From positions 1,922,001 through 1,986,000 of the forward strand of contig NZ_CP010310.2 of NCBI RefSeq assembly GCF_000815105.2: a DNA stretch of 64,000 nt, written 5' to 3'. Positions 9,593 through 17,559 of this stretch are shown one piece after another. The translations under genes were made by a program, and so were the position numbers. Source of the stretch: Pandoraea pulmonicola (GTDB lineage Bacteria > Pseudomonadota > Gammaproteobacteria > Burkholderiales > Burkholderiaceae). The number at the start of each line of letters is the position of its first letter. The stretch's first letter is position 1. The notes under the pieces are model-generated. The model did not search any database and had not been told where the DNA came from. It saw only the letters and a program-made list of their open reading frames with translations.

Positions 9593-11821
9593 TTACATTT
9601 CCAACTCCCTGCCAACTAACGTTTCCATAAGCGACTTGTAAGCCGTTAAGTCTCCCTTCCAATCGGCGCGAAATTTTTTAATAGCATCGAACGTGGTTAC
9701 GGGGACACTTACTCCCAGCTTTTCTAGCTCTTCATTGACATAGTCGCGATCCTCACTCCGGCAAAGTAGGCCACGTATGTTTAATCGTTGGAACGCAATT
9801 TCGCGTTTTTGTCCTTTGATATCCCCGCCGATTCCTATGCCAACCGCAGAACTCCCTCGCGCTTGCACGTCCGCCCCATCCCCGATGACAACGATCGGTG
9901 TATGAGAAGCTTGTCCGTGATCGACTCTCAGATGCGCCGAGATAGCTTGATAAGCATATAAACGTGTTCCGTCCACCGCCGCCGAAAATTGAAGTTGACC
10001 GTCGGTCTCGGTCTGACCAGGTTTGCTGACGAACTGCCGCGGCCCTCCGTAGACGGGCATAGTACTTACACGTCGAAGATTCAATGAGGTAATGCCGAAC
10101 TCCCCTGCCAGCAATTGTTGCCCACGCTTTATGAGATTCCCTACTGGCAGCAATTGACCACCCATCTTCATCGCACACAAAACCGCGTCTAGATTTGTCC
10201 CATGCATCGCGAGATTTTTAGGATTTATATTCTCTGGAATTTTATTTAACCATGCTCTCTTGGATGTTTTCATGTGTTTTTCGTATTCCAAGACAGTTTT
10301 TCCTTGCCATTTTATGATGTTCTTTGTGTAGGATTTTAGTGCATTGATTGAGCCTGAGATTGGTAAGCCACTTAGATTTTTTTCTTCCCGAAATTTTGCG
10401 AAATCAATTATTCGTTGATCAACCAATAATTCATCTGGATTACTCTTTGTGTCATCCTCTGCGGTCTCAAGTGGTCTCGTCGCATGAGAAGATTCCGCCG
10501 CCACGACTGTACCTGGCGAGAACAACCGCCCTACACCGGTAAAAATTGCATGAACGTTTTCTGGCATACGACGGGTGCCGGGATTTTTCAACGTGGCCGC
10601 ATCGAGATCAGAGCCAGGCCCTATCTCTGCATTTCGAAGGCCGGGGGTGAATTCGAATTTGATCTGCGGGCCGGAGTATCCGGGAGCTTTGACCGCAGTG
10701 TTCAACCAATCCAAGGTGTCTGGAGCAAGAGGGTTATTGGTGAGAATTAATGTGGCTTTCTTGTCCAAGGACAGAAGGCCCTTCTGCAGGTTGCGCAACT
10801 CGTTGGTGTTTGCATTGAGATAGAAGGGCCCAGTCGGAAGATTCTGCGGGTCTGGCAGATGTGTCAGTTGATTTGAACTTATGTCTACATGTCTGATGCC
10901 ACTTGGTAAGCATCGCACGTGTTTCAAGTAAGTTCTGCGGATTTCAAGCGTTTTAAGTCCCTCCGGCAAGACGTCTGGCAAGCTTGATAAGCTACCGCCG
11001 TTTATCCTCAGAGTCTTGAGCCCTGGAGGGAGGCGTAGAAGTTCGCTGAAATAATTTCCTCGGATTTCAAGCGTTGTAAGTTGTGGGGGTAAGCCGGGAA
11101 GACTGGTCAAGTGATTTGCGCCGATCTCGAGCATTCTTATCGTCGGGGGCAAGGCCGGCAGGGTGTACAGTCCCCAAGACGGGATCTTTAGCACGCGACC
11201 GCGCTTATTCGCCAGGTCACAAAGCATGTCAGCCAAGCTGGTACGTTGGAGGTTTTCTCGGAAATCAGGTTGCAGAACCCTCCCCATCATCTCCCACGCC
11301 CTTACTGAGTACTGATACAGTTCCTCGGATCCGTTTTCGTCAATCAGGCCAGGTTCAACATGGACTTTTTCAATTATCCAATTGATGTGCCTGATCACGT
11401 CGTCCTCGTTCACGTGCGGAAACATTGTGCGCGTGAGCGCCACCGCCACACCAGTGGTTACGGTTTCACGTTCATCCCAAAATGCGCTTGCGATCTTGTC
11501 GGCCAGGTCCCTCGTAGTATTTGATGCAGTCCCCTCTTGGCGACATACTTCGTCAAGATGGCGCTCAAGCTTCTCTGCAGTCGATGACACTGCCTCGCCG
11601 CTATGAATCTTGCGATCAGCCCATATAATTCCGGCTAGGAAACCCTCGGATAATCGGGTTAGAGATCCGCCGTTTTGCCCATAAGATACGTCGCCCCAAA
11701 CGCTGACGAACGCCGAAATCGGTCCCTCGACTTCGCGAACTTGTGAAGTATTTGATGTGGCGGGCTTCAGGGCACGCATCGGATTGTGCGCTGAGGACAA
11801 TTTCGCGTGATCAATAGTCAT
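9593..11821 (-). CDS. Leucine-rich-repeat protein, candidate type III effector
   Basis: 742 residues. Residues 1-215 are an uncharacterised, mostly helical N-terminal region. Residues 220-345 hold about six LPX-type leucine-rich repeats of about 20 residues (ALPPTIRMLEIGANHLTSLP, then GLPPQLTTLEIRGNYFSELL), the subtype found in IpaH, SspH and YopM effectors. The NEL ubiquitin-ligase domain of IpaH proteins is not recognisable. Instead residues 530-742 form another domain with LAMHGTNLDAVL (residues 538-549), GEFGITSLNLRRVS and TPIVVIGDG. An HGT motif followed by such strands recalls ADP-ribosyltransferase-like folds; this is a guess. There is no signal peptide. The gene lies alone in the selC island with lower GC than the core. 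A candidate regulatory box lies about 140 bp upstream. Confidence 0.7.
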   Translation of the reverse strand: MTIDHAKLSSAHNPMRALKPATSNTSQVREVEGPISAFVSVWGDVSYGQNGGSLTRLSEGFLAGIIWADRKIHSGEAVSSTAEKLERHLDEVCRQEGTASNTTRDLADKIASAFWDERETVTTGVAVALTRTMFPHVNEDDVIRHINWIIEKVHVEPGLIDENGSEELYQYSVRAWEMMGRVLQPDFRENLQRTSLADMLCDLANKRGRVLKIPSWGLYTLPALPPTIRMLEIGANHLTSLPGLPPQLTTLEIRGNYFSELLRLPPGLKTLRINGGSLSSLPDVLPEGLKTLEIRRTYLKHVRCLPSGIRHVDISSNQLTHLPDPQNLPTGPFYLNANTNELRNLQKGLLSLDKKATLILTNNPLAPDTLDWLNTAVKAPGYSGPQIKFEFTPGLRNAEIGPGSDLDAATLKNPGTRRMPENVHAIFTGVGRLFSPGTVVAAESSHATRPLETAEDDTKSNPDELLVDQRIIDFAKFREEKNLSGLPISGSINALKSYTKNIIKWQGKTVLEYEKHMKTSKRAWLNKIPENINPKNLAMHGTNLDAVLCAMKMGGQLLPVGNLIKRGQQLLAGEFGITSLNLRRVSTMPVYGGPRQFVSKPGQTETDGQLQFSAAVDGTRLYAYQAISAHLRVDHGQASHTPIVVIGDGADVQARGSSAVGIGIGGDIKGQKREIAFQRLNIRGLLCRSEDRDYVNEELEKLGVSVPVTTFDAIKKFRADWKGDLTAYKSLMETLVGRELEM

Positions 11822-12441
11822 TGAGTTTCAAGCCTTCTACCAAATTCAATGTAATCTTGTAGTCTGAGTGCAGGCGCTCAACCTCGACCACGGAATGACG
11901 GCGTTGGGAGATGCGATAGCGCGGTGTTGTGGCATTTTGCCTCGCATGCGATTGTTATATTGCAAAAATTGACCAGAATTGGCTCTGCTACTCTAGGTGC
12001 GGGGGCGTCGGCTTCACTTGTGCGTGGCCGTCATGGCTGGGCTGATACCTTGAACGACCAGATCCGGACTATGCGTGTGAGGGCGGGGGCTATGGCAGGC
12101 GCAGGAAGGCGAGGATGGTCCTCGATTGTCGTTCACGATGCTCGCGTCGAACGGCAGACCATCATCCGCTGATGAAGCGCTTCCGCAAGCCGGGAAGCGC
12201 TCGGTGATCATCATCCGGCAGGACGATTACGACGACTGACTCGACGCCCGATCGATGGATACGGCAAGGTCGTTTCTGGTGCTGTCGGATGCTGCGGCGT
12301 TGACTGCAAGCCCTACCTCGAAGGCCTGAAAAATCGTTCCGCAATTCTTTGCAGACATCGTAAACGAAGGGACTGTATTAAACGATTTTTGCGTTGTTTG
12401 CGGAACGGAAATTTTTTTAACGCATTGATTTGAATAGGATA
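11822..12441. other. Right part of selC island without recognisable gene
   Basis: 620 bp between the LRR gene and attR. It contains the upstream region of the LRR gene (minus strand), including a box at 11960-11975. The rest shows no gene that I can support; short frames on both strands are Arg/Ala-rich shadows. The last 70 bp before the repeat are A/T-rich. Confidence 0.5.
11960..11975 (-). promoter_or_regulatory. Candidate effector-promoter box upstream of LRR gene
   Basis: On the minus strand this reads TGGTCAATTTTTGCAA, about 140 bp before the LRR start. It matches TGGTCATTATTTGCAA, which lies 118 bp before the gene at 43621, at 14 of 16 positions. It also resembles GAGCGATTTATGCAA upstream of the HTH-array genes. 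A possible -10 (CAAAAT) lies about 17 bp further on. The regulator is unknown. Confidence 0.4.
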
Positions 12442-12516
12442 GCGGCCGGGCTTCAAACCCGGTTGGGGGCGTCAGCCGCTCCCAGGTCGGTTCGACTCCG
12501 GCTGCTTTCCGCCACA
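12442..12516 (+). repeat. Right att direct repeat (selC 3' fragment), attR
   Basis: Perfect 75-bp copy of 7516-7590. It starts in the D-arm and therefore lacks the 5' acceptor strand, so it is not a functional tRNA. It closes the island. Its antisense strand supplies the last 20 codons and the stop of the neighbouring HTH-array gene (12453-13883). Confidence 0.95.
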
Positions 12517-13883
12517 GCGCTTGCTTCGGAATTCAGCCGTTTCAGTCCCTTTGCGGTTAGCTCGCCTTGGCGCGTTACATATGCGCGTGCTGTTCTGACA
12601 GTCAGACCAAGCCTTTGGGCCCACTCCTTCAGGTCGAATGGGCCGCCGCGGGCCCGCTCGTCACGCAGCGCCCGCAAGTCTCCCGGCCTTGTCATCTTTC
12701 GCAAAGGCGCGTTCCTCTGGAGTTTTTTAGCATCGAACAATACACTATCGGCGAGCAGTCCATACCTGTCGGCAAACGCTTTCGCATTAAGCTGGCCACT
12801 GTCCACCTCGGCCTTCAGCGCCGGCCAGTAGTCCGTCGTCAATCGCACGTTGGTCCTCGAGGCTTCTCCCTTGATCTCGGCCACCCTTGACTTTCCCCAT
12901 GGCGTTAATTCTGCCTTATGTGTTTCAGGGCAGACGATATCCACATAACGGCGTAATCCCGCCCACGTTACGTCGTGCCGTCGTGCAAATTCTGCCCCGA
13001 TAAACGGGCGGCCGCTGTTCACCTCGGCCTCCAGCGCCAGAACGACATCGTCTCTCACCGTTACCTTGTGGCTGGTACTTTTCTCGGCAATCCGAGCCAA
13101 TCTGTTCCGTGCTACCGTTGTTAGCTCGTTCTTGAATACATACCACCTCAACGTGCTCAGGCCCACGCGAAGTTCTCGCGCAAGCTCAGCAACTTTAAGA
13201 GGTCGATCAGCGGCATGCGCTGCCGCGATGGCCCCCTGGATGCGGAGCAGAATTTCGTCGGTGACCACCTTGCCGGTTTTCCTGGTTGACGAAAGGGGTA
13301 ACCCGGAGGCGTACCCGCTGTTCGAGCCCCGGGGCGCTGCGCGCCTTTTCCCTGCGCGCGCTCCGAAAAGAGGCGGCTGTTGGACTGAACCCGACGGTCC
13401 ATCGGCCAACGCCTCGGTATCGGCATGTGCCGCTGGTGCGCCCAGATACATGGCCAGTAGAACCGGTGTTTCGGACGGGAGCGGCCGTTGGTCCGAACTC
13501 GACAGTGGGTTGACCCACGCGTCGGTATTGGTCTGCAGCGCTGGTGCAGCGTCCATGTATGTCAGCTCCCCCTCGACTGTTCGTGGTGTTGCGCAAGGCG
13601 GCGGACGTTGGATCGAACTCGTCGGTATGTCGGCCAACGTGTCGGCATGGGCATGCGGTTGCTGAAAAAGAGGCCACTGGCCCGCCAACCCCGAATCCTG
13701 TCCAGCGACTGTCGGTGTTTTGAGAGGAGGTAGGAGTTGGCTCAAGCTCCACGACGAACGAGACCATCCATCAGCCTGACGCACTTCACGCACGTCGACG
13801 CGAAATGGATTCGGTAGCGTTGACGTTGAGGTCGTCACGGGAGGTTGGGAGTACAGCGCTCCAGCGCCGGAAATGGAACCCAT
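12453..13883 (-). CDS. HTH-array protein 1, candidate secreted DNA-binding effector, altered 3' end
   Basis: 476 residues. Residues 1-40 contain a block shared with the paralogues at 14192-15733 and 51969-52952: a MxSxSGxGA-type start, a Thr/Ser/Pro stretch and DVREVRQAD (about 30-38). Residues 40-200 are Pro/Ser/Thr-rich and look disordered, with a basic patch GKRRAAPRG (178-186). Four helix-turn-helix-like modules of 50-60 residues follow: about 205-265, 275-335, 348-395 and 397-450 (for example FDLKEWAQRLGLTVRTARAY). Residues 457-476 and the stop are encoded by the antisense of the tRNA-Sec att repeat, so the native end (QDAG or QNAG in the paralogues) has been replaced. Secretion and DNA binding are inferences; no secretion genes are nearby. 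Confidence 0.7.
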   Translation of the reverse strand: MGSISGAGALYSQPPVTTSTSTLPNPFRVDVREVRQADGWSRSSWSLSQLLPPLKTPTVAGQDSGLAGQWPLFQQPHAHADTLADIPTSSIQRPPPCATPRTVEGELTYMDAAPALQTNTDAWVNPLSSSDQRPLPSETPVLLAMYLGAPAAHADTEALADGPSGSVQQPPLFGARAGKRRAAPRGSNSGYASGLPLSSTRKTGKVVTDEILLRIQGAIAAAHAADRPLKVAELARELRVGLSTLRWYVFKNELTTVARNRLARIAEKSTSHKVTVRDDVVLALEAEVNSGRPFIGAEFARRHDVTWAGLRRYVDIVCPETHKAELTPWGKSRVAEIKGEASRTNVRLTTDYWPALKAEVDSGQLNAKAFADRYGLLADSVLFDAKKLQRNAPLRKMTRPGDLRALRDERARGGPFDLKEWAQRLGLTVRTARAYVTRQGELTAKGLKRLNSEASAVAESSRSRTDLGAADAPNRV

Positions 13884-14003
13884 GTATTGTCTCGCGGAAG
13901 CTCGCTCGTTCGCGGCATGCTCGTCATTGTCGGTGACACACCGTATGTATTTTTATTGTCACAGAGGCTGGGTCATCCGCATTTGTACAAATCGCTCTTT
14001 TTC
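13884..14003 (-). promoter_or_regulatory. Conserved leader of HTH-array gene 1
   Basis: About 120 bp that closely resemble 15734-15851 and 52953-53075. Read on the minus strand it has GAGCGATTTGTACAAATGCG about 100 bp before the start, then TCTGTGACAAT and AAAATAC 30 bp on, then a GC-rich part ending in the start codon. The likeliest reading is a promoter with an activator box. Confidence 0.55.
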
Positions 14004-14191
14004 CGCGACTGAGTCAGCAGTCAGCCGCACCGACCTGCATTCCAGCGCCGCAAACGAGGACTATGTGCAATTGACGAACTTCAGGGCGGGAAGCGTGAGG
14101 GCTTCTTCAAGCCAGTTCTTCGAAGGACAGGGCCCAGCCTTCACCGGCAAGCCAGACTGACGCGTGCCGCCTCGCGCTTGCCAAGAAAACG

Positions 14192-15733
14192 CTATCCCGC
14201 ATCTTGTAAGCCGGTTTGTTTCAACTGGTTCAGTCCCATTTCGGTCAGTTCGCCTTCCGCGGTTACATGCTGATATACCGAATAGGGGCTCAAGCCAAGC
14301 CTTTGCGTCCACACGGCCCGGTCAAACGGGCCGCCGCGCGCCCGTTCCTCGCGCAGCGCCAGCAAGTCTCGCGGCTCCACCCGCCTCATCACGGACCTCC
14401 GGCGTGGAGGAGCGGGCGATTCCGTACTCGCAAGCCTTGTCGCTGGCGAGAGGGCTAGCTCCCGAAGTCTCCTCGCATCTCTCCATACGGTGCGGGTAGG
14501 CAATGCATACTTGGTCGCAAACGCTTTCGTATTGAGCGGATGGCCGCTGCCCATCTCGGACTTCAGCGCTTGCCAATAAGCAGTCTCGAATCGTACGTCG
14601 CGTATGTTGGGCCTCGGCGCATTCCCCTTGATCCTATCCAGCTTCGCTCTTAGCCGTGGCGTGATTTCCGCCCTGCGTGTCTGACGATCGACCATACAAA
14701 CATGTGCGCTTAACACGGTCCTGGTGATACCGTGCCGTCGTGAAAATTCTGATGCGTTGAACGGGCGGCCGCTGCTCACCTCGGCGTCCAGCGCCAGAAG
14801 GAGCTCGTCTGTCATCTCCGGCCTGACACCAGTCTCGTCCCCAGTGATTCGAGCGAGTCTGTTTCGTGCGTCCACTGTCAACGCATTGTTGATCACATAG
14901 TTAGCCAACGTGCGGTAGCTCACGCCGAGCGCTCTTGCAAGCGCCGTCTTGTGAAGTGCCCGGCCGGCGGCTTGCGCTGCCTGGACGGCCGAACGGATAG
15001 CCAGCAGCGTTTCGTCGGTGATCACTTTGCCGGCTTTTTTTGTTGGCGGAGGCGCGAATTCGGTGGCGCACCCGCCGTCTGCGCCCGAGGGCTGCGTGCG
15101 CTTTTGCCCTGTGCGTGCTTCGAGGAGGCGCGGTTGTTGGACCGAACCGGACGGTCTGTCGGTCAACACCTCGTTATTGGCGTGCACCGTCCGTCCAAAC
15201 GGCGACATGACCAGTAGGTCCGATGTGTCGGGGGAGAGCGGGCGTTCGGTCGAGCTTGACGGCATGTCGGCCAGTGTTTGGGGGCCGAGGCGCTGCTCCA
15301 CGCTCTCTTGAATAGCCTCAAACCTCTCCAATAGTTGCGATGTTCCGGGGGACGGCGGTTGCTGGAGGAATTTCAGCAAGGCGTCCACCGTCCCGGTAGG
15401 GCCACGCTGTTTCGTTCGCCCACTGGTCTGATTTGCCAGGTGCGCCCAGCGCACATTGACATCGACTGTAGTCGATCGCGTTGATGTCGACGTCGATGGG
15501 CTCACGTTTCCCGGGGGCGGGCCGGTGCCCGTTGTCGTTTCGTGGAGCGGCAGGCGTTGGCCCAAACTCGGCGACGGGCGGGACCGCCTGTCAGCCTGAC
15601 GCACTTCGCGCACGTCGGTGTCAAGGGCGGACGACTGCGTTGAAGTCGAAGTCCACGGAGTCGGCCGGGCAGACGTTAAGGGCGTTACAAGAGGTCGGGA
15701 GCGCGAGGCCCCACTACCGGAAACGGAATACAT
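14192..15733 (-). CDS. HTH-array protein 2, candidate secreted DNA-binding effector
   Basis: 513 residues, the longest member of the three-gene family. The N-terminus starts MYSVSGSGASRSRP and has DVREVRQAD at 40-48, then a long Ser/Thr/Pro-rich region to about residue 235 with basic patches. Four HTH-like modules follow at about 236-296 (LARALGVSYRTLANYV), 305-368 (FSRRHGITRTVLSAHV), 380-425 (ATKYALPTRTVWRDA) and 450-505 (WTQRLGLSPYSVYQHV). The C-terminus ends LQDAG, like QNAG in the copy at 51969. It lies 309 bp from HTH-array gene 1 in the same direction. The modules resemble small DNA-binding HTH domains but are repeated in tandem, which is unusual for a bacterial regulator. I do not recognise a named family. 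Confidence 0.7.
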   Translation of the reverse strand: MYSVSGSGASRSRPLVTPLTSARPTPWTSTSTQSSALDTDVREVRQADRRSRPSPSLGQRLPLHETTTGTGPPPGNVSPSTSTSTRSTTVDVNVRWAHLANQTSGRTKQRGPTGTVDALLKFLQQPPSPGTSQLLERFEAIQESVEQRLGPQTLADMPSSSTERPLSPDTSDLLVMSPFGRTVHANNEVLTDRPSGSVQQPRLLEARTGQKRTQPSGADGGCATEFAPPPTKKAGKVITDETLLAIRSAVQAAQAAGRALHKTALARALGVSYRTLANYVINNALTVDARNRLARITGDETGVRPEMTDELLLALDAEVSSGRPFNASEFSRRHGITRTVLSAHVCMVDRQTRRAEITPRLRAKLDRIKGNAPRPNIRDVRFETAYWQALKSEMGSGHPLNTKAFATKYALPTRTVWRDARRLRELALSPATRLASTESPAPPRRRSVMRRVEPRDLLALREERARGGPFDRAVWTQRLGLSPYSVYQHVTAEGELTEMGLNQLKQTGLQDAG

Positions 15734-15851
15734 GGATTTTCTCGCGAGAGCCTTTTCGTTCGCGGCGTGCTCGTCATTGCTGGTGGTGCACCGCGCGTAT
15801 TTCTATTGTCACAGACGCCGCGGTATCCGCATTTGCATAAATCGCTCATGC
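15734..15851 (-). promoter_or_regulatory. Conserved leader of HTH-array gene 2
   Basis: Counterpart of the leaders at 13884-14003 and 52953-53075. On the minus strand GAGCGATTTATGCAAATGCG is about 100 bp before the start codon and TCTGTGACAATAGAAATAC follows. Conservation across non-coding DNA suggests shared regulation. Confidence 0.55.
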
Positions 15852-16088
15852 GGCGCGGGGCAATGTGGCGGCTCATGCAGCGTAGCGCACCTGGATCGTC
15901 GCCAATCTCTCCGCCTTCTCCTGATGTAGCGACGTTGACCGCATTGCGTTGCTCGCAGTGTGCAATGGCCTCAGTTCTCGCAAACACGCTCGCGGAGTTT
16001 CCGGTAGCGCCGGATGGGGATGATCTTCATGGCACTGCTATCATCCGAAAGCCGTCCCGCAGATTCCCCCAAGTCGAAGGTGAAGTGA

Positions 16089-16598
16089 TTGAACCTGGTT
16101 TCGCTAACGCGCGATGTTCGCGCTGAGTTGAAAATTTGCCCGCGCTGGCCGGCGAGGCGGGTTCGTGTGGACGAGCGGGCGTTGCACCGGCTCCAGACGA
16201 TTCAGGCCGGGTTGCCGCAAGGGATGAACCTGATCCTGACGCGCGGCTACGAGCCCAAGGCGAACGGACTTGGCATGGCGCGACGCCGATTTCGCGCAAT
16301 CGGCACGGGCATGTTCCGGCTGATGTATCCGTCCAGATCGGCCGAGATCGCCGATATTTTCGGCAGCAATGGTCATGATGTCGACGGCACGCATGTCGAT
16401 GTCTCGCTTGCTTTGCACGGCCGTCGCATCCGGATGCTTCCGCTCGGCGTGTTCACGCCGCCGTCCTGGCAACGCCGTTATGTGAGACGCTACGACGCCG
16501 CACTGACCGTGATTCGCTCCGCGTTGCAGGCGCAAGGATTCCGGATTCACCGCAACGCCACGGAAAGCCTCCAGATTCACTGCGATTTGATCGACTGA
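16089..16598 (+). CDS. Hypothetical protein, weakly similar to M15/VanX-type peptidases
   Basis: 169 residues if the TTG at 16089 is used; an in-frame stop lies directly before it and there is no ATG until well inside, so the 5' end may be lost. The C-terminal half has DGTHVDVSLAL and, 65 residues on, a terminal IHCDLI. This loosely matches the His-x-Asp and final His region of VanX-type D-Ala-D-Ala dipeptidases, but the usual SxHxxGxAxD and EWWH signatures are not clear. It lies at the edge between the accessory patch and core genes. It may be a decayed gene. Confidence 0.4.
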   Translation: MNLVSLTRDVRAELKICPRWPARRVRVDERALHRLQTIQAGLPQGMNLILTRGYEPKANGLGMARRRFRAIGTGMFRLMYPSRSAEIADIFGSNGHDVDGTHVDVSLALHGRRIRMLPLGVFTPPSWQRRYVRRYDAALTVIRSALQAQGFRIHRNATESLQIHCDLID

Positions 16599-16611
16599 GC
16601 CGCGGGGGGCG

Positions 16612-16797
16612 GTGCAAGTCGACGACTTCCATCGCGCGGCGCTTGAAGCGGGCGCCACGGACAACGGCGCGCCTGGCCTGCGCCGGTACCATCCGAACTA
16701 CTACGCGGCCTTTGTCATCGGCCCCGATGGCCACAACATCGAGGTGGTCTGCCATCAGGCGGAGAGTTGGGCACGCGTGGGAGCCGACGGGAGGTGA
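16612..16797 (+). pseudogene. VOC/glyoxalase family protein, C-terminal fragment
   Basis: Sixty-one codons that match the end of a small glyoxalase-like (vicinal oxygen chelate) protein: VDDFHRAALEAG, then GLRRYHPNYYAAFV, then GPDGHNIEVVCH. The full-length family has about 125-130 residues with two beta-alpha-beta-beta-beta units; the N-terminal unit is missing here and no good start or ribosome site is seen. It is therefore a remnant, probably cut when the accessory patch formed. Confidence 0.7.
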
Positions 16798-16822
16798 GGC
16801 GTCACCCGGCGCGGCCGACCGC

Positions 16823-17551
16823 TTACTGCGCCGCGTGACGCACCGATGCCAGCATGTCGTGCAGATTGAACGTCATGAGCGCCAGGAACGCAAGCAGGCC
16901 GAGGTAATAGGCGCCGTACGTCATCTTGGTTTCCATCGTCACCCCGTAATAGCGCACGTTCTCCGGCGCCTGCGGATCGTAGCGCCACGCTTTGCCGAGT
17001 TGGGGTAGTGCGAGAATCGCCACGAGAATCAAAATCGGACTCGGATGCCAGACGAATAGCGCGATCAGCACCGGCACGCCCGCAAACCAGATGCGTGGCG
17101 ACAACACGGCGGTGATGCGCCCACCGTCGAACGGGGAAAGCGGAATCAGATTGAACAGATTCAGGAAGCAACCCGCATAGGCCAGCGCGAGCAGCAGATT
17201 GCTGTCCTGCTCGCGGGCAGCGAAATAGCACGCCATCGACGCGAGCGTGCCGACGAACGGCCCCCCGAGTCCCACATACGCTTCCGTCTCCGCGTTGAGC
17301 GGCGTTTCCTTGAGTTCGATCCACGCACCGACGAACGGGATGAACGTCGGCAAACCGACGTCGAGCCCACGCTGTCGCGCGGCCACGTAGTGCCCCGCTT
17401 CGTGGGCGAACAAGAGGATCACGAAGCCGAGGGCGAACTTCCATCCGTACACCCAGGCATAGACGACGATGGACAGCAGCATCGTGCCGCCCGTCGTCAG
17501 TACTTTGCCCAGCTTGAGCCCGCCGAAGACGAGCAAGAGGATTTTCGTCAT
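16823..17551 (-). CDS. Site-2 protease family (M50) membrane metalloprotease
   Basis: Integral membrane zinc protease of 242 residues. The zinc motif HEAGH is at residues 50-54 within a hydrophobic helix, and the third ligand motif FNLIPLSPFDGG places Asp at 142, as in the NPDG-type motif of M50 proteases. Five or six hydrophobic segments are visible. Substrates are unknown; members without PDZ domains are common near cell-envelope genes. The gene ends a minus-strand pair: the DUF2167 gene at 17560-18624 lies 8 bp upstream, so they are probably one transcript with linked functions. Confidence 0.85.
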   Translation of the reverse strand: MTKILLLVFGGLKLGKVLTTGGTMLLSIVVYAWVYGWKFALGFVILLFAHEAGHYVAARQRGLDVGLPTFIPFVGAWIELKETPLNAETEAYVGLGGPFVGTLASMACYFAAREQDSNLLLALAYAGCFLNLFNLIPLSPFDGGRITAVLSPRIWFAGVPVLIALFVWHPSPILILVAILALPQLGKAWRYDPQAPENVRYYGVTMETKMTYGAYYLGLLAFLALMTFNLHDMLASVRHAAQ

Positions 17552-17559
17552 CGCAAGCG

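Noticed and set aside
9593..11821. IpaH-type E3 ubiquitin ligase
   Set aside because: The repeats fit, but the C-terminal NEL domain with its CxD motif is not recognisable; GLLCRSEDRD near the end is only a chance resemblance.
12442..12516. A second tRNA-Sec gene
   Set aside because: The copy lacks the 5' acceptor strand and part of the D-arm; it is an att repeat.
12453..15733. TAL-effector repeats in the HTH-array proteins
   Set aside because: Modules are about 55 residues and diverse, not 33-35-residue near-identical repeats; no repeat-variable di-residue pattern is seen.
16089..16598. Functional VanX-type dipeptidase
   Set aside because: Zinc motifs are incomplete and the start is doubtful, so only a weak similarity is stated.
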